NCBI RefSeq assembly: GCF_049060325.1
Contig: NZ_JBMGPW010000008.1
Span: 192,861-256,860 of the forward strand
Direction: 5' to 3'
Source: Vescimonas sanitatis
GTDB taxonomy: Bacteria; Bacillota; Clostridia; Oscillospirales; Oscillospiraceae
DNA: 64,000 nt
Part shown: positions 7,522 to 16,095 of the stretch, in pieces
Layout: every line of letters starts with the position of its first letter
Numbering within the stretch: position 1 is the first letter of the stretch
Made by a program: the position numbers and the translations under genes
Notes under the pieces: generated by a model
Told to the model about the DNA's origin: nothing
Database searches by the model: none
What the model saw: only the letters and a program-made list of their open reading frames with translations

Positions 7522-9015
7522 ATGTCGCAGTACATATTGGCACTGGACCAGGGTACCACCAGCTCCCGTGCTATCGCCTTTGACCGGTCGGGAAATATCG
7601 CCGCCCTAAGCCAGCAGTCCCTGCCCCAGCACTATCCCCAGGCGGGGTGGGTGGAGCACGACCCCCTGGAGATATGGGACACCCAGCGCCGCGCCGCGGC
7701 GGAGGTCATCGCCCGGCTGCCGGAGGGCAGCGTGGCAGGCATCGGCGTCACCAACCAACGGGAGACGACAATCCTCTGGGATAAGGCCACCGGTGAACCG
7801 GTGTACAACGCCATCGTCTGGCAGTGCCGCCGGACGGCGGAGCTGTGTGAGGAGCTGAAGCGCCGGGGGCTGGAGGAGCGCATCCGCTCGGCCACGGGGC
7901 TGCTGATCGACGCCTACTTCTCCGGCAGCAAGATCCGCTGGATACTGGACAATGTGCCCGGCGTCCGCCGCCGGGCCGAACGGGGCGAGGTGCTGTTCGG
8001 TACCGTGGAGAGCTGGTTGATCTGGAAGCTCACCGGCCGGCATGTCACCGACTACGCCAACGCCAGCCGCACCATGCTTTTTGATATCCACCGCCTGGCC
8101 TGGGATGAGGAGCTGTGCGGCATTCTGGGGGTCCCTACGGCCATGCTGCCGCAGCCCGTGCCCAACAGCGCCGTCTACGGCACGGTGCAGCCCGGTATCC
8201 CGGGGCTGGAGTCCCTGGCGGGCGTCCCGGTCTGCGGCGCGGCGGGCGATCAGCAGTCCGCCCTGTTCGGGCAGACCTGCTTCGCCCCCGGCGAAGCCAA
8301 GAACACCTACGGCACCGGCTGCTTCACCCTGATGAACGTGGGCGAAAAGCCTGTGCGCTCCCGCGCCGGACTGTTGACCTCCGTGGCCTGGCAGGTGGAC
8401 GGAAAGACCACCTATGCCCTGGAGGGCAGTGTGTTCAACGCCGGCAGCACCATCCAGTGGCTGCGGGATGAGCTGGGTATCATTTCCTCGGCGCCGGAGA
8501 TCGACGTGCTGGCCGCCACAGTGCCGGACAGCGGCGGCGTGGTGGTGGTACCGGCCTTCACGGGCCTGGGTGCGCCTTACTGGGATATGTACGCCCGGGG
8601 CGCGATCCTGGGCGTCACCCGGGGCACAGGACGGGCGCACATCGCCCGGGCGGTGCTCAGCTGTATCGCTGCCCAGGTCACAGACCTGATGCTGGCCATG
8701 CGCCAGGATGCCGGCTGCGATATTGCCCTTCTGCGGGCGGACGGCGGGGCCAGTGTTTCTGATGTGCTGCTGCAAATGCAGGCAGATCTGCTGCGTATCC
8801 CTGTGGATCGGCCGGAGATGGTGGAGACCACCGCCTTCGGCGCGGCGGCGCTGGCGGGGCTGAGCTGCGGCTTCTGGCGGGATATGGACGAGATCGCCGC
8901 CCTGCGCCGCAGCCAGAGGATGTTCCTGCCGGAGCGCCCACAGGCGGACTGCGACGCCTATTACCGTCTGTGGAAACGGGCTGTTTCCCGGGCCGCTGAC
9001 TGGATAGAGCATTAA
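7522..9015 (+). CDS. glpK: Glycerol kinase
   Basis: A 497-residue FGGY kinase that phosphorylates glycerol to sn-glycerol-3-phosphate with ATP. The N-terminus YILALDQGTTSSRAIAFD and the later GLGAPYWD and GGASVSD segments are classic GlpK signatures, and the length is normal. The ATG at 7522 has AAAAGAGGG upstream and gives the standard N-terminus. No glpF or glpD is adjacent. A TATAAT at about 7460 in the 82-base divergent gap may serve either this gene or the hydrolase. Confidence 0.97.
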   Translation: MSQYILALDQGTTSSRAIAFDRSGNIAALSQQSLPQHYPQAGWVEHDPLEIWDTQRRAAAEVIARLPEGSVAGIGVTNQRETTILWDKATGEPVYNAIVWQCRRTAELCEELKRRGLEERIRSATGLLIDAYFSGSKIRWILDNVPGVRRRAERGEVLFGTVESWLIWKLTGRHVTDYANASRTMLFDIHRLAWDEELCGILGVPTAMLPQPVPNSAVYGTVQPGIPGLESLAGVPVCGAAGDQQSALFGQTCFAPGEAKNTYGTGCFTLMNVGEKPVRSRAGLLTSVAWQVDGKTTYALEGSVFNAGSTIQWLRDELGIISSAPEIDVLAATVPDSGGVVVVPAFTGLGAPYWDMYARGAILGVTRGTGRAHIARAVLSCIAAQVTDLMLAMRQDAGCDIALLRADGGASVSDVLLQMQADLLRIPVDRPEMVETTAFGAAALAGLSCGFWRDMDEIAALRRSQRMFLPERPQADCDAYYRLWKRAVSRAADWIEH

Positions 9016-9047
9016 GTAAACAGTGTGTAAATTTCGCCATATAGCGC

Positions 9048-9076
9048 TTGCAACCGCTGAAAAAACGCGCTATACT
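9048..9076 (+). promoter_or_regulatory. Promoter of the zinc-ribbon gene
   Basis: TTGCAA (9048-9053), 17-base spacer, TATACT (9071-9076). GAAAGGAGC precedes the start at 9162. Confidence 0.65.
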
Positions 9077-9161
9077 GGCGTCAACAGGAATATATGCCGT
9101 GCACTGTCCCGCGTGTGTACGCGGCGGGAGAGCCGGGAGATATGGAAAGGAGCTATTATCT

Positions 9162-9572
9162 ATGGGTATTCTCAATGACATCAGCAAGAAGGCGCAGGAG
9201 TACGCCGGCATCGCCGTGGACAAGGCCAAGGACCTGGCCGAAGTGGCCGCGGACAAGGCCCAGACCCTCAGTGACACCGCCAAGACCAATATGGCTATTA
9301 TGAACGAGCAGCGCGAGCTGGAGAAGAACTACCGCGCCATCGGCGAGTGGTTCGTGGCGGAGCACCAGAGCGACGTCCCCGACGCCGTCAAGGACGTGGT
9401 GGCTGCCGTCAACGCCAGCAAGGAGCGTATCGCCCAGCTGGAGGCCAGCAAGCCCCAGAAGGACGAGCCGGCGGTGGACGAGTCCGAGGTGACCTTCAAG
9501 GTCTGCCCCGTCTGCGGCGCCGCCAGCGACAGCAAGTTCTGCCCTCACTGCGGCGCGCCTATGGGTGAGTAA
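9162..9572 (+). CDS. Zinc-ribbon protein with N-terminal amphipathic helices
   Basis: 136 residues. The first ~65 form long Ala/Lys-rich helices of apolipoprotein or LEA-like character (AVDKAKDLAEVAADKAQTL). A short coiled segment follows, and the C-terminus is a double-cysteine zinc ribbon, CPVCG-x7-CPHCG. Proteins of this shape are common single-copy genes in clostridia, without a settled function. Soluble; no signal peptide or TM segment. The gene is monocistronic, with its own promoter and terminator. Confidence 0.8.
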   Translation: MGILNDISKKAQEYAGIAVDKAKDLAEVAADKAQTLSDTAKTNMAIMNEQRELEKNYRAIGEWFVAEHQSDVPDAVKDVVAAVNASKERIAQLEASKPQKDEPAVDESEVTFKVCPVCGAASDSKFCPHCGAPMGE

Positions 9573-9578
9573 AATACA

Positions 9579-9612
9579 GAAAAAAGAGGACCGCCGCCGG
9601 CGGTCCTCTTTT
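9579..9612 (+). terminator. Terminator of the zinc-ribbon gene
   Basis: Stem AAAAGAGGACCGCC-GCC-GGCGGTCCTCTTTT. Confidence 0.88.
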
Positions 9613-9624
9613 GCAAGCGCTTCA

Positions 9625-9656
9625 TAAAAAGGAAGGCCCGCGAGGGCCTTCCTTTT
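9625..9656 (-). terminator. Terminator of the hydrogenase operon
   Basis: Stem AAAAAGGAAGGCCC-GCGA-GGGCCTTCCTTTT. It touches the last bases of hydA; read on the minus strand it ends in a T-run. Confidence 0.88.
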
Positions 9657-11391
9657 ACTTTTCGTTGGGCATCTTCCAGCCGTTGTGGTCGGTGTGCAGC
9701 AGATGGTGGGACTTTTCGCCCAGCGGAGCTTTCAGGAATTCCCGGTACAGCGCCTGCACGTCCTTGTTCCGGTGGGAGAACCGCACCTTGGCACTCTTGT
9801 CGATGCTCCACAGGATATCGCCGCGATATGCCGCCAGCTCCTGCCCGTCGTGTATGGGCTGCCCGCCGCCGCCGGCGCACCCGCCGGGACAGGCCATCAC
9901 CTCAACGAAGTCGTAATCCACATCGCCCTCGTCGATGGCGTGCATCAGCTTACGGGTGTTGCCCAGTCCGCTGACCACTGCCACGCGGACGTTGCCCGCG
10001 CCGGGGATGGTGAATACGGCCTCCTTCCAGCTGTCCATACCGCGTACGGCGGAGAAGGCGTCCGGCTTCGGTTCCTTGCCGGTAATGAGATAGTACGCGC
10101 TCCGCAGAGCCGCGTCCATCACGCCGCCGGTGGCGCCAAAGACCACCGCCGCGCCGGTGCCGGTACCCAGCGGACTGTCAAAGGGTGTTTCCGGCAGCAC
10201 CGCGGGATTGATCTGTTCGCCCCGCAGCATCCGCACGATCTCGCGGGTGGTCAGCACCACGTCCACGTCCGGGTCGCCCTGCTCGTCCTTCATGGTGGGC
10301 AGCGCACACTCCGCCTTCTTGGCGGTGCAGGGCATGATGGACACCACAAACAGCTTCTTGGGGTCCACGCCGATCTTCTGGGCAAAGTAACTCTTGGCGA
10401 CGGCACCGAACATCTGCTGGGGGCTCTTGGCGGTGGACAGGTTTTCCGTATATGACGGGAATTGTCCCTTCAGGAACCGCACCCAGCCGGGACAGCAGCT
10501 GGTGAACATGGGCCAGTGGTATTTGTTCCGGTGGGTAAAGCGCTCGATGAACTCACTGCCCTCCTCCATGATGGTCAGGTCGGCGGCGAAGTCTGTGTCG
10601 AATACATAGTCGAAGCCCATGGTCTTCAGCGCCGTCACCATGCGCTCCGCTGTGGCAAACTTGGGGTCCAGATGATAAAACTCCGCCCAGGCCGCCCGCA
10701 CCGCCGGTGCGACCTGCACCACGGTGATCCGGTCCTTGTTCGCCAGCGCGTCGAACACCTTGCCGGTGTCGTCGTGCTCCTGCAGACCGCCCACGGGACA
10801 GTGGGTGATGCACTGGCCGCAGAAGGTGCAGTCGCTCTCGCCCAGGGTCCTGGTGTGGGCCACGCCCACGGTGGTACGAGTACCGGTGCCCATCAGGTCC
10901 CAGATGCCCATGCCCTGGATCTTTTCGCATACCTGGATGCACCGCATACACTTCACGCAGCGGTTTTCGATACGCACCACCGGATTGGAGTAGTCCGTGG
11001 GGATGTTCTTCAGGTCGTCGATATAGTGGTCGCCCAGCAGGTTATAGTCGTTGGTCAGCTGCTGGAGCTTGCAGTTGCCACTGCGGGTGCACTTGGTGCA
11101 CTTCGTCTCATGCTGGCTCAGCAGCAGCCGCAGATTGACTCGCCGGGCCTCGCGGACGCGGGGCGAGCTGGTGTACACCACCATGCCCTCGCTAACAGCG
11201 CTGTCGCAGGAGGGCACCAGCCGTGCATAGCCCTCCACCTCCACCATGCAGATGCGGCACGCGCCGATCTCGTTGATGTCTTTCAGATAGCACAGGGTGG
11301 GGATGCTGATCCGCAGGGTCTGGGCCGCCTCCAGAATGGTGGTGCCCTCCGGCACCGATACGGTCCGCCCGTCGATGGTCAGAGTTACCAT
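9655..11391 (-). CDS. hydA: [FeFe]-hydrogenase catalytic subunit, group A (HydA/HndD type)
   Basis: 578 residues. It starts with a plant-ferredoxin-like [2Fe-2S] domain (C34, C45, C48, C62), then a His-Cys [4Fe-4S] site (H94, C98, C101, C107) and two [4Fe-4S] clusters (C145-C155, C188-C198). The H-cluster domain follows, with all three signatures: TSCCPGW (297-303), MPCTAKKAE (353-361) and MACPGGCAGGGGQP (499-512). Cytosolic; it reduces protons or oxidises H2. It overlaps by 7 bases the upstream gene, which encodes a NuoF-type Fe-S / flavoprotein. The pair therefore likely forms an NAD(P)H-linked hydrogenase, the usual electron sink of fermenting clostridia. Confidence 0.95.
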   Translation of the reverse strand: MVTLTIDGRTVSVPEGTTILEAAQTLRISIPTLCYLKDINEIGACRICMVEVEGYARLVPSCDSAVSEGMVVYTSSPRVREARRVNLRLLLSQHETKCTKCTRSGNCKLQQLTNDYNLLGDHYIDDLKNIPTDYSNPVVRIENRCVKCMRCIQVCEKIQGMGIWDLMGTGTRTTVGVAHTRTLGESDCTFCGQCITHCPVGGLQEHDDTGKVFDALANKDRITVVQVAPAVRAAWAEFYHLDPKFATAERMVTALKTMGFDYVFDTDFAADLTIMEEGSEFIERFTHRNKYHWPMFTSCCPGWVRFLKGQFPSYTENLSTAKSPQQMFGAVAKSYFAQKIGVDPKKLFVVSIMPCTAKKAECALPTMKDEQGDPDVDVVLTTREIVRMLRGEQINPAVLPETPFDSPLGTGTGAAVVFGATGGVMDAALRSAYYLITGKEPKPDAFSAVRGMDSWKEAVFTIPGAGNVRVAVVSGLGNTRKLMHAIDEGDVDYDFVEVMACPGGCAGGGGQPIHDGQELAAYRGDILWSIDKSAKVRFSHRNKDVQALYREFLKAPLGEKSHHLLHTDHNGWKMPNEK

Positions 11392-13220
11392 TTCTCATTC
11401 CTCCCTCCCCGGAAAATGCCGTAGCCGTAGTGATCGCACCGCAGGCAGCGGGACGCCTCGGTCCGCGCGCCCTCCTCGGTGAGCCCACACTCGATATCCT
11501 CAAAGTCGCACCGGCGCTCGCAGGCCTCGCGCTCTGTGGTGTTTATTCGGCCGTGGGGCGCGCGGTTGTTCAGCCGCGGTGCTGGGATGTCCAGCTCCAC
11601 CTTGATCTCATGCCGGAAGCCCAGGTGCTCGTCGATGTTGGCTGCCGCCACCTTGCCGGCGGCAATGGCGCGGATAGCGGTGGCCGGCCCGGTGACGCAG
11701 TCACCACCGGCGAATACGTTATCCATGTCGCCCACTTGGCCAGACAGTCCCGCTACGAACGTGCCGCGCTTGATGGGTACGCCCGCCTGCTCGAAGCCCT
11801 GGATCTCGATGCCCTGGCCGATGGCCACCACGATGATATCCGCCGGGATGCGCACCTCCGGCAGGTCGGCCTTGTTGGGCCGGGGCCGCCCGGACTTATC
11901 CGCCTCGCCGATGATCTGGGGCTGCACCCACAGCGCGGCGGCATTGCCGTCCTCGTCGGCCTCGATGTGGGAGGGGGCCATCAGGGCGGCAATCTCCGCG
12001 CCCTCGGCCATAGCGCCCGTTACCTCATCCGGCAGAGCGGTCATGTCCTCGATGCGGCGGCGGTACACGCACGTCACCTTTTCCGCCCCTAGGCGGATAG
12101 AACTGCGGGTCACGTCCATAGCCACGTTGCCGCCGCCGATGACCACCACCCGCTTGCCGGTGAAGTCCGGCATCACGTCGTCACCTATGGAGCGCAGCAT
12201 CTCCACCGCGGACATCACGTTCTTGCTGTCCTCGCCGGGGATGCCCACTTTCTTGTCCTGATGGGCGCCGATGGCGATATACAGGCAGTCGTATTCCTTT
12301 TGCAGCTCCTCCACCCACAGGTCGACGCCCACGGTGACGTCTGTGTGCGCCTCGATGCCCAGCGACAGGATGGACTCGATCTCCGCGTCCAGCAGGTGCC
12401 GGGGGAAGCGATAGCTGGGGATGCCGTAGCGCAGCATGCCGCCCAGCTTGTGCCGCTCCTCAAATACCGTGACCTTGTGACCCATCAGGGCCAGGTAATA
12501 GGCGCAGCTGAGTCCGCTGGGGCCGCCACCGATGACCGCCACCTTCTTGCCGGTGGAGGCTGCGCAGGCGGGCTGCGGCACGTCTCCGGCAGTGTCCACG
12601 GCGTAGCGCTTCAGGCCGCGGATATTGATGGCGTCATCGATCATATTCCGGCGGCACCGCGCCTCGCAGGGGTGCTCGCAGATATAGGCGCAGGCCACAG
12701 GGAAGGGGTTGTCCTTACGGATCAGCCGCACCGCATCGGCGCAGCGTCCCTCGCCTATCAGGGCCATATAGCCGGGTACGTCCACACCGGCGGGACACAG
12801 GGCCACGCAGGGCACCGGCAGCTGCAAGCCCGCCAGACAGCGGTGGTGCAGGATGTGTTCCTCGTAGTCATCCCGGAAGCCCTCCAGCCCGTCCAGCACC
12901 AGTCGGGCGGCGTCGCGCCCGATGGCGCAGTCGGCGGTGTTCACCACGGTCCGCGCCGTTTTCTCGATAATGGCCAGGGTGCCCATGTCGGCGGTGCCGT
13001 CCAGCACGGTGGCGATGAGCTTGCTCAGCTGCCCCAGACCGATACGGCAGGGCACGCACTTGCCGCAGGACTGGGCGTGGCACAGCTGCAAAAACGACAG
13101 GGACATATCCACCGGACAGAGGCCCGGAGGACTGGCGGCGATGCGGCGCTCCACGTCCCGGTAGAGATTATCCACCACGGTCTGGGCGCGGCTTGGGTTC
13201 TTGATGTCGAGTCTGCTCAA
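11385..13220 (-). CDS. NuoF-type Fe-S domain fused to GltD/NfnB-like FAD-NAD(P) oxidoreductase
   Basis: About 611 residues. The N-terminal ~130 residues resemble the C-terminal [4Fe-4S] domain of NuoF/HydB (QSCGKCVPCRIGL) without its flavin part. Then comes the cysteine-rich GltD/DPD-type Fe-S domain, an FAD-binding Rossmann fold (VAVIGGGPSGLSCA) and an NAD(P)-binding fold (VVVIGGGNVAMD). The C-terminus has a further Cys cluster (RCLRCD). It probably passes electrons between NAD(P)H and the hydrogenase encoded directly downstream. The TTG at 13220 is preferred because GGAAGGAG sits 8 bases before it; the GTG at 13244 lies upstream of that ribosome site. The domain order is a true fusion, with no frameshift seen. 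Confidence 0.85.
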   Translation of the reverse strand: MSRLDIKNPSRAQTVVDNLYRDVERRIAASPPGLCPVDMSLSFLQLCHAQSCGKCVPCRIGLGQLSKLIATVLDGTADMGTLAIIEKTARTVVNTADCAIGRDAARLVLDGLEGFRDDYEEHILHHRCLAGLQLPVPCVALCPAGVDVPGYMALIGEGRCADAVRLIRKDNPFPVACAYICEHPCEARCRRNMIDDAINIRGLKRYAVDTAGDVPQPACAASTGKKVAVIGGGPSGLSCAYYLALMGHKVTVFEERHKLGGMLRYGIPSYRFPRHLLDAEIESILSLGIEAHTDVTVGVDLWVEELQKEYDCLYIAIGAHQDKKVGIPGEDSKNVMSAVEMLRSIGDDVMPDFTGKRVVVIGGGNVAMDVTRSSIRLGAEKVTCVYRRRIEDMTALPDEVTGAMAEGAEIAALMAPSHIEADEDGNAAALWVQPQIIGEADKSGRPRPNKADLPEVRIPADIIVVAIGQGIEIQGFEQAGVPIKRGTFVAGLSGQVGDMDNVFAGGDCVTGPATAIRAIAAGKVAAANIDEHLGFRHEIKVELDIPAPRLNNRAPHGRINTTEREACERRCDFEDIECGLTEEGARTEASRCLRCDHYGYGIFRGGRNEKW

Positions 13221-13276
13221 GGGGGTCACTCCTTCCGTCTGCACTGCGCGGAAGCGTGTCCGCGCGGCGCTTGGAA

Positions 13277-13305
13277 ATTATAAGTTAAACAAAAGAATGA
13301 CACAA
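13277..13305 (-). promoter_or_regulatory. Promoter of the hydrogenase operon
   Basis: On the minus strand: TTGTGT (complement of 13300-13305), 17-base spacer, TATAAT (complement of 13277-13282), about 55 bases before the chosen TTG start. The spacer contains TTTGTTTAA, which resembles half of a Rex (NADH sensor) site; that part is only suggestive. Confidence 0.65.
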
Positions 13306-13432
13306 AATCCACCAAAAGTCAACATAAGAAAAAAGATTGTTTTCATAAGAGGAAATTATCGTAAATTGCCTGGTTTTTAACGTTATTTGTGCAGCAAACG
13401 GTCCAATTTGATTGGCTGTTTTTTCCTAAAAC

Positions 13433-13462
13433 GAAAAAATCCCCGGCACACTGTGCCGGGGA
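13433..13462 (-). terminator. Terminator of the MATE gene
   Basis: Stem ATCCCCGGCAC-AGT-GTGCCGGGGAT, followed on the minus strand by TTTTTTCG. Confidence 0.85.
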
Positions 13463-13478
13463 TGAGAGAGGGTGGCTG

Positions 13479-14936
13479 TCACATACGGCTGTGCCGCAAG
13501 TACCGGTAGTCGCTCTTGATGATGTTGCGGAAGAAGGGCACGCACAGCACCGTATCCGCCGCGATCCACGCCATGGGGTCGGCGGCGCAGAGGGCGTAGA
13601 AGGCCATGGCCGGTGCATCGGCGCTGACGGCGCCGCCGGCAAACAGCCCCGGCAGCACCAGACACACGGTGATACGCGCCACCAGCTCTGCCGCGCCTGC
13701 GCCCAGCACGAAGCCGCTGCGCCCAATGCCCTGCACGCAGTTGCGCACCACAAAGACGAAGCCCAGAAACAGGTACATGGAGAAGTCCACATACAGCAGC
13801 GAGTTGCCGTAGCGCACCGCGTCCGGCGTCACCTTGTCGGCGCTGAGGAACACATGGTAGCAGAAGTCGCCCCTTGTCAGCAGCAGACCCGTGCCCGCCG
13901 CCAGAATCGCCAGAATGGACACCATGCCCAGCGCTTGCAGCGTGCCCCGGCGAATGCGGTCGTACTGACCTGCGCCCAGATTCTGCGCCGTGAAGCTGGT
14001 CATGGCGCCGCCCAGCGCGTTCATGGGCGTGGCCACCAGATTGAACAGCCGGTTGGCCGCGCCAAAGCCGTTCTGCGCCGCGTTGGACACCATCACGCCG
14101 TCCCGCATGTCGAACTTCACCACGCCGCCCTGCATGACGATGATGCCCACCGCCAGCACGGAGAACTGCAGGCCAAGGGGAATGCCGCGGACCAGGTGCC
14201 GCTTCACGTCCATGAGGGTGATGCGCCAGTCCTCCCGGTGCAGACGCAGCACCGGATAGCGCACAAAGGCGTAGATAAAGCAGCCGATGGTGCTGACCAG
14301 CTGCGCCAGCACCGTGGCGCCGGCCGCACCGGCCACGCCCCAGCGGAAGGACAGGATGAACAGCAGGTCCAGCCCCACGTTCAGCACCGTGGAGAACAGC
14401 AGGAACAGCAGCGGTGTCACGGAATCGCCCATGGCGCGCAGGAAGGAGCAGATGAAGTTGTAAAACAGCTGCGCGCCGATACCGGCGAAGATGATGGCGC
14501 AGTAGGTGTACGCCGCGGTGTATACCTCGTGGTTGTCCGGCGTCACGTTGATCCACGCCAGCATGGGATCCAGCAGCACCAGCGCCAGGGCCGTCAGTGC
14601 CACCGTCAGCGCCGCCGACAGAAGGATCTGCGTGGCCAGAGAGCGGCGCACGCCCCGTTCGTCGTGCATGCCCACATAGTAGGACGTGATGACGCAGAAG
14701 CCCGCGCTGACGCCGAAGGCGAACTGCAAAAAGATGAACACCAGAGAATTGGTATCGTTGACGCCGGCCACCTCGGCGGCGGTAAGCGTCTGACCAACGA
14801 TGGCCGCGTCGCTGATGGAGTACACCTGCTGCAAAAGGTAGGACAGGATCACCGGCAGAGAAAACAGGAGGATCACCTTCCAGCACGGCCCCTGGGTCAA
14901 GTCGATGGGCTCCCTTCTTTTATGTGCTGTTTTCAC
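13479..14936 (-). CDS. MATE family multidrug/Na+ antiporter
   Basis: A 485-residue polytopic membrane protein with the two six-helix halves of MATE exporters. The first half opens with PCWKVILLFSLPVILSYLLQQVYSISDAAIVGQ and the second with LVRGIPLGLQFSVLAVGIIV. It exports cationic compounds using a Na+ or H+ gradient. The GTG at 14936 is chosen because GAAGGGAG lies 8 bases upstream and the protein then starts at the normal MATE N-terminus. A perfect consensus promoter lies ~55 bases upstream. The substrate is unknown. Confidence 0.92.
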   Translation of the reverse strand: MKTAHKRREPIDLTQGPCWKVILLFSLPVILSYLLQQVYSISDAAIVGQTLTAAEVAGVNDTNSLVFIFLQFAFGVSAGFCVITSYYVGMHDERGVRRSLATQILLSAALTVALTALALVLLDPMLAWINVTPDNHEVYTAAYTYCAIIFAGIGAQLFYNFICSFLRAMGDSVTPLLFLLFSTVLNVGLDLLFILSFRWGVAGAAGATVLAQLVSTIGCFIYAFVRYPVLRLHREDWRITLMDVKRHLVRGIPLGLQFSVLAVGIIVMQGGVVKFDMRDGVMVSNAAQNGFGAANRLFNLVATPMNALGGAMTSFTAQNLGAGQYDRIRRGTLQALGMVSILAILAAGTGLLLTRGDFCYHVFLSADKVTPDAVRYGNSLLYVDFSMYLFLGFVFVVRNCVQGIGRSGFVLGAGAAELVARITVCLVLPGLFAGGAVSADAPAMAFYALCAADPMAWIAADTVLCVPFFRNIIKSDYRYLRHSRM

Positions 14937-14991
14937 AGAAATCGCTCCCTTCTTTTGTGTAGTATAGACAATTATCTCTCTCAGAGCGCCG

Positions 14992-15020
14992 ATTATAATA
15001 CCTTGCGGCGCCGTTGTCAA
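14992..15020 (-). promoter_or_regulatory. Consensus promoter of the MATE gene
   Basis: On the minus strand: TTGACA (complement of 15015-15020), 17-base spacer, TATAAT (complement of 14992-14997). Confidence 0.85.
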
Positions 15021-15133
15021 GAGCTCTTTTATAAAAAATCCGTCCACCGGTCATTCCCGGTACCGCGCTGCCGTTCTTCACGCATTTTGCGGCGCATTTC
15101 CGCTTTCCGCCAGTGGATACAGCCGGTATTTCG

Positions 15134-15162
15134 TTGCACTTTCTGTCACTTTGTGGTAAGAT
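15134..15162 (+). promoter_or_regulatory. Promoter of the mechanosensitive channel gene
   Basis: TTGCAC (15134-15139), 17-base spacer, TAAGAT (15157-15162); GGGGAGG precedes the ATG at 15199. Confidence 0.55.
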
Positions 15163-15198
15163 ACCATTGACACAAATGAAACGGGGAGGTCACTTGAT

Positions 15199-16092
15199 AT
15201 GAGATCCGATGGCACAAAAAAGTCACCTGTGCGTATGCTTGTCTACCTGCTGCTTCTCGCGGCGGTGGTGGCCCTGGGCTATTTCACCGACATCGTTGAC
15301 TTCACGGAGCTGAAGACTGTTTTTTCTCTGAAGCTCACCGCCCTGCTGAAGCTGGCTGTCATGGTCCTGCTGGTGCTGCTGGTGTCCAACCTGGTCATCT
15401 TCATTCTGCACGGTATCAAGCCCCGCACCCACCGCGGCGGGTCTGTGCTGTCGCTGCTGAGCAGCCTGGTCAAATATGTGGCCGGCATCATCATCGTCTG
15501 CCAGAGTCTGTCCCTGCTGGGCGTTAACGTGGGCACCATCATCGCCAGCGTCGGCGTGCTGGCCCTGGTGGTCGGCTTCAGCGCCGAGAGTCTCATCGCT
15601 GACGTGGTCATCGGCGCCTTCATGCTGCTGGAGAACCAGTACAACGTGGGCGACATCGTGGAGGTCAACGGTTTCCGGGGCGTGGTCACCAAGATCGGAA
15701 TCCGCACCACCTCCATCACCGACGGCGGCGGCAATGTGAAGATCATCAACAACTCGGAGATGAAGAATATCCTCAACCGTTCCGATAACAACTCCTGGTC
15801 TGTCAGCGATATCTCCATCCCCTATGAGACAGACCTGGAGAAGCTGGAGGCGCAGCTGCCCGCCCTGCTGGAGGAGATTTTCCGCGCCCGGGGCGACGTG
15901 ATGCTGGATGTGCCCCAGTACCTGGGCGTTCAGACGCTGGACGCCTCCGGCATCGTCCTGCGCTTCTGGGTGAAGGTGGCGGAGAAGAACATCTACGCCG
16001 GCGCCCGCGCCCTGAACCGTGAGCTGCTGCTGGGCTTCCGCCGTCTGGGTGTGGAGTGCCCCTTCCCTCAGATGGACGTACACATGAAATAA
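15199..16092 (+). CDS. Small-conductance mechanosensitive channel (MscS family)
   Basis: A 297-residue MscS-type channel. There are three predicted membrane helices within residues 1-140. The pore-lining helix region runs into VVGFSAESLIADVVIGAF, followed by the beta domain signature VGDIVEVNGFRGVV and the conserved NNSEMKN stretch, then the cytoplasmic alpha/beta C-domain. It opens under membrane tension to release solutes during hypo-osmotic shock. The next gene starts three bases after its stop, so they form one operon. Confidence 0.93.
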   Translation: MRSDGTKKSPVRMLVYLLLLAAVVALGYFTDIVDFTELKTVFSLKLTALLKLAVMVLLVLLVSNLVIFILHGIKPRTHRGGSVLSLLSSLVKYVAGIIIVCQSLSLLGVNVGTIIASVGVLALVVGFSAESLIADVVIGAFMLLENQYNVGDIVEVNGFRGVVTKIGIRTTSITDGGGNVKIINNSEMKNILNRSDNNSWSVSDISIPYETDLEKLEAQLPALLEEIFRARGDVMLDVPQYLGVQTLDASGIVLRFWVKVAEKNIYAGARALNRELLLGFRRLGVECPFPQMDVHMK

Positions 16093-16095
16093 GTC

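Noticed and set aside
10462..13283. Long plus-strand open frames opposite the hydrogenase genes
   Set aside because: They are His/Gly/Gln-rich mirror images of the GC-rich coding strand, without start signals; the minus-strand genes have clear motifs.
13281..13291. Rex (NADH sensor) operator at the hydrogenase promoter
   Set aside because: Only half of the expected TTGTTAA-type palindrome is present, so it is mentioned only as suggestive.
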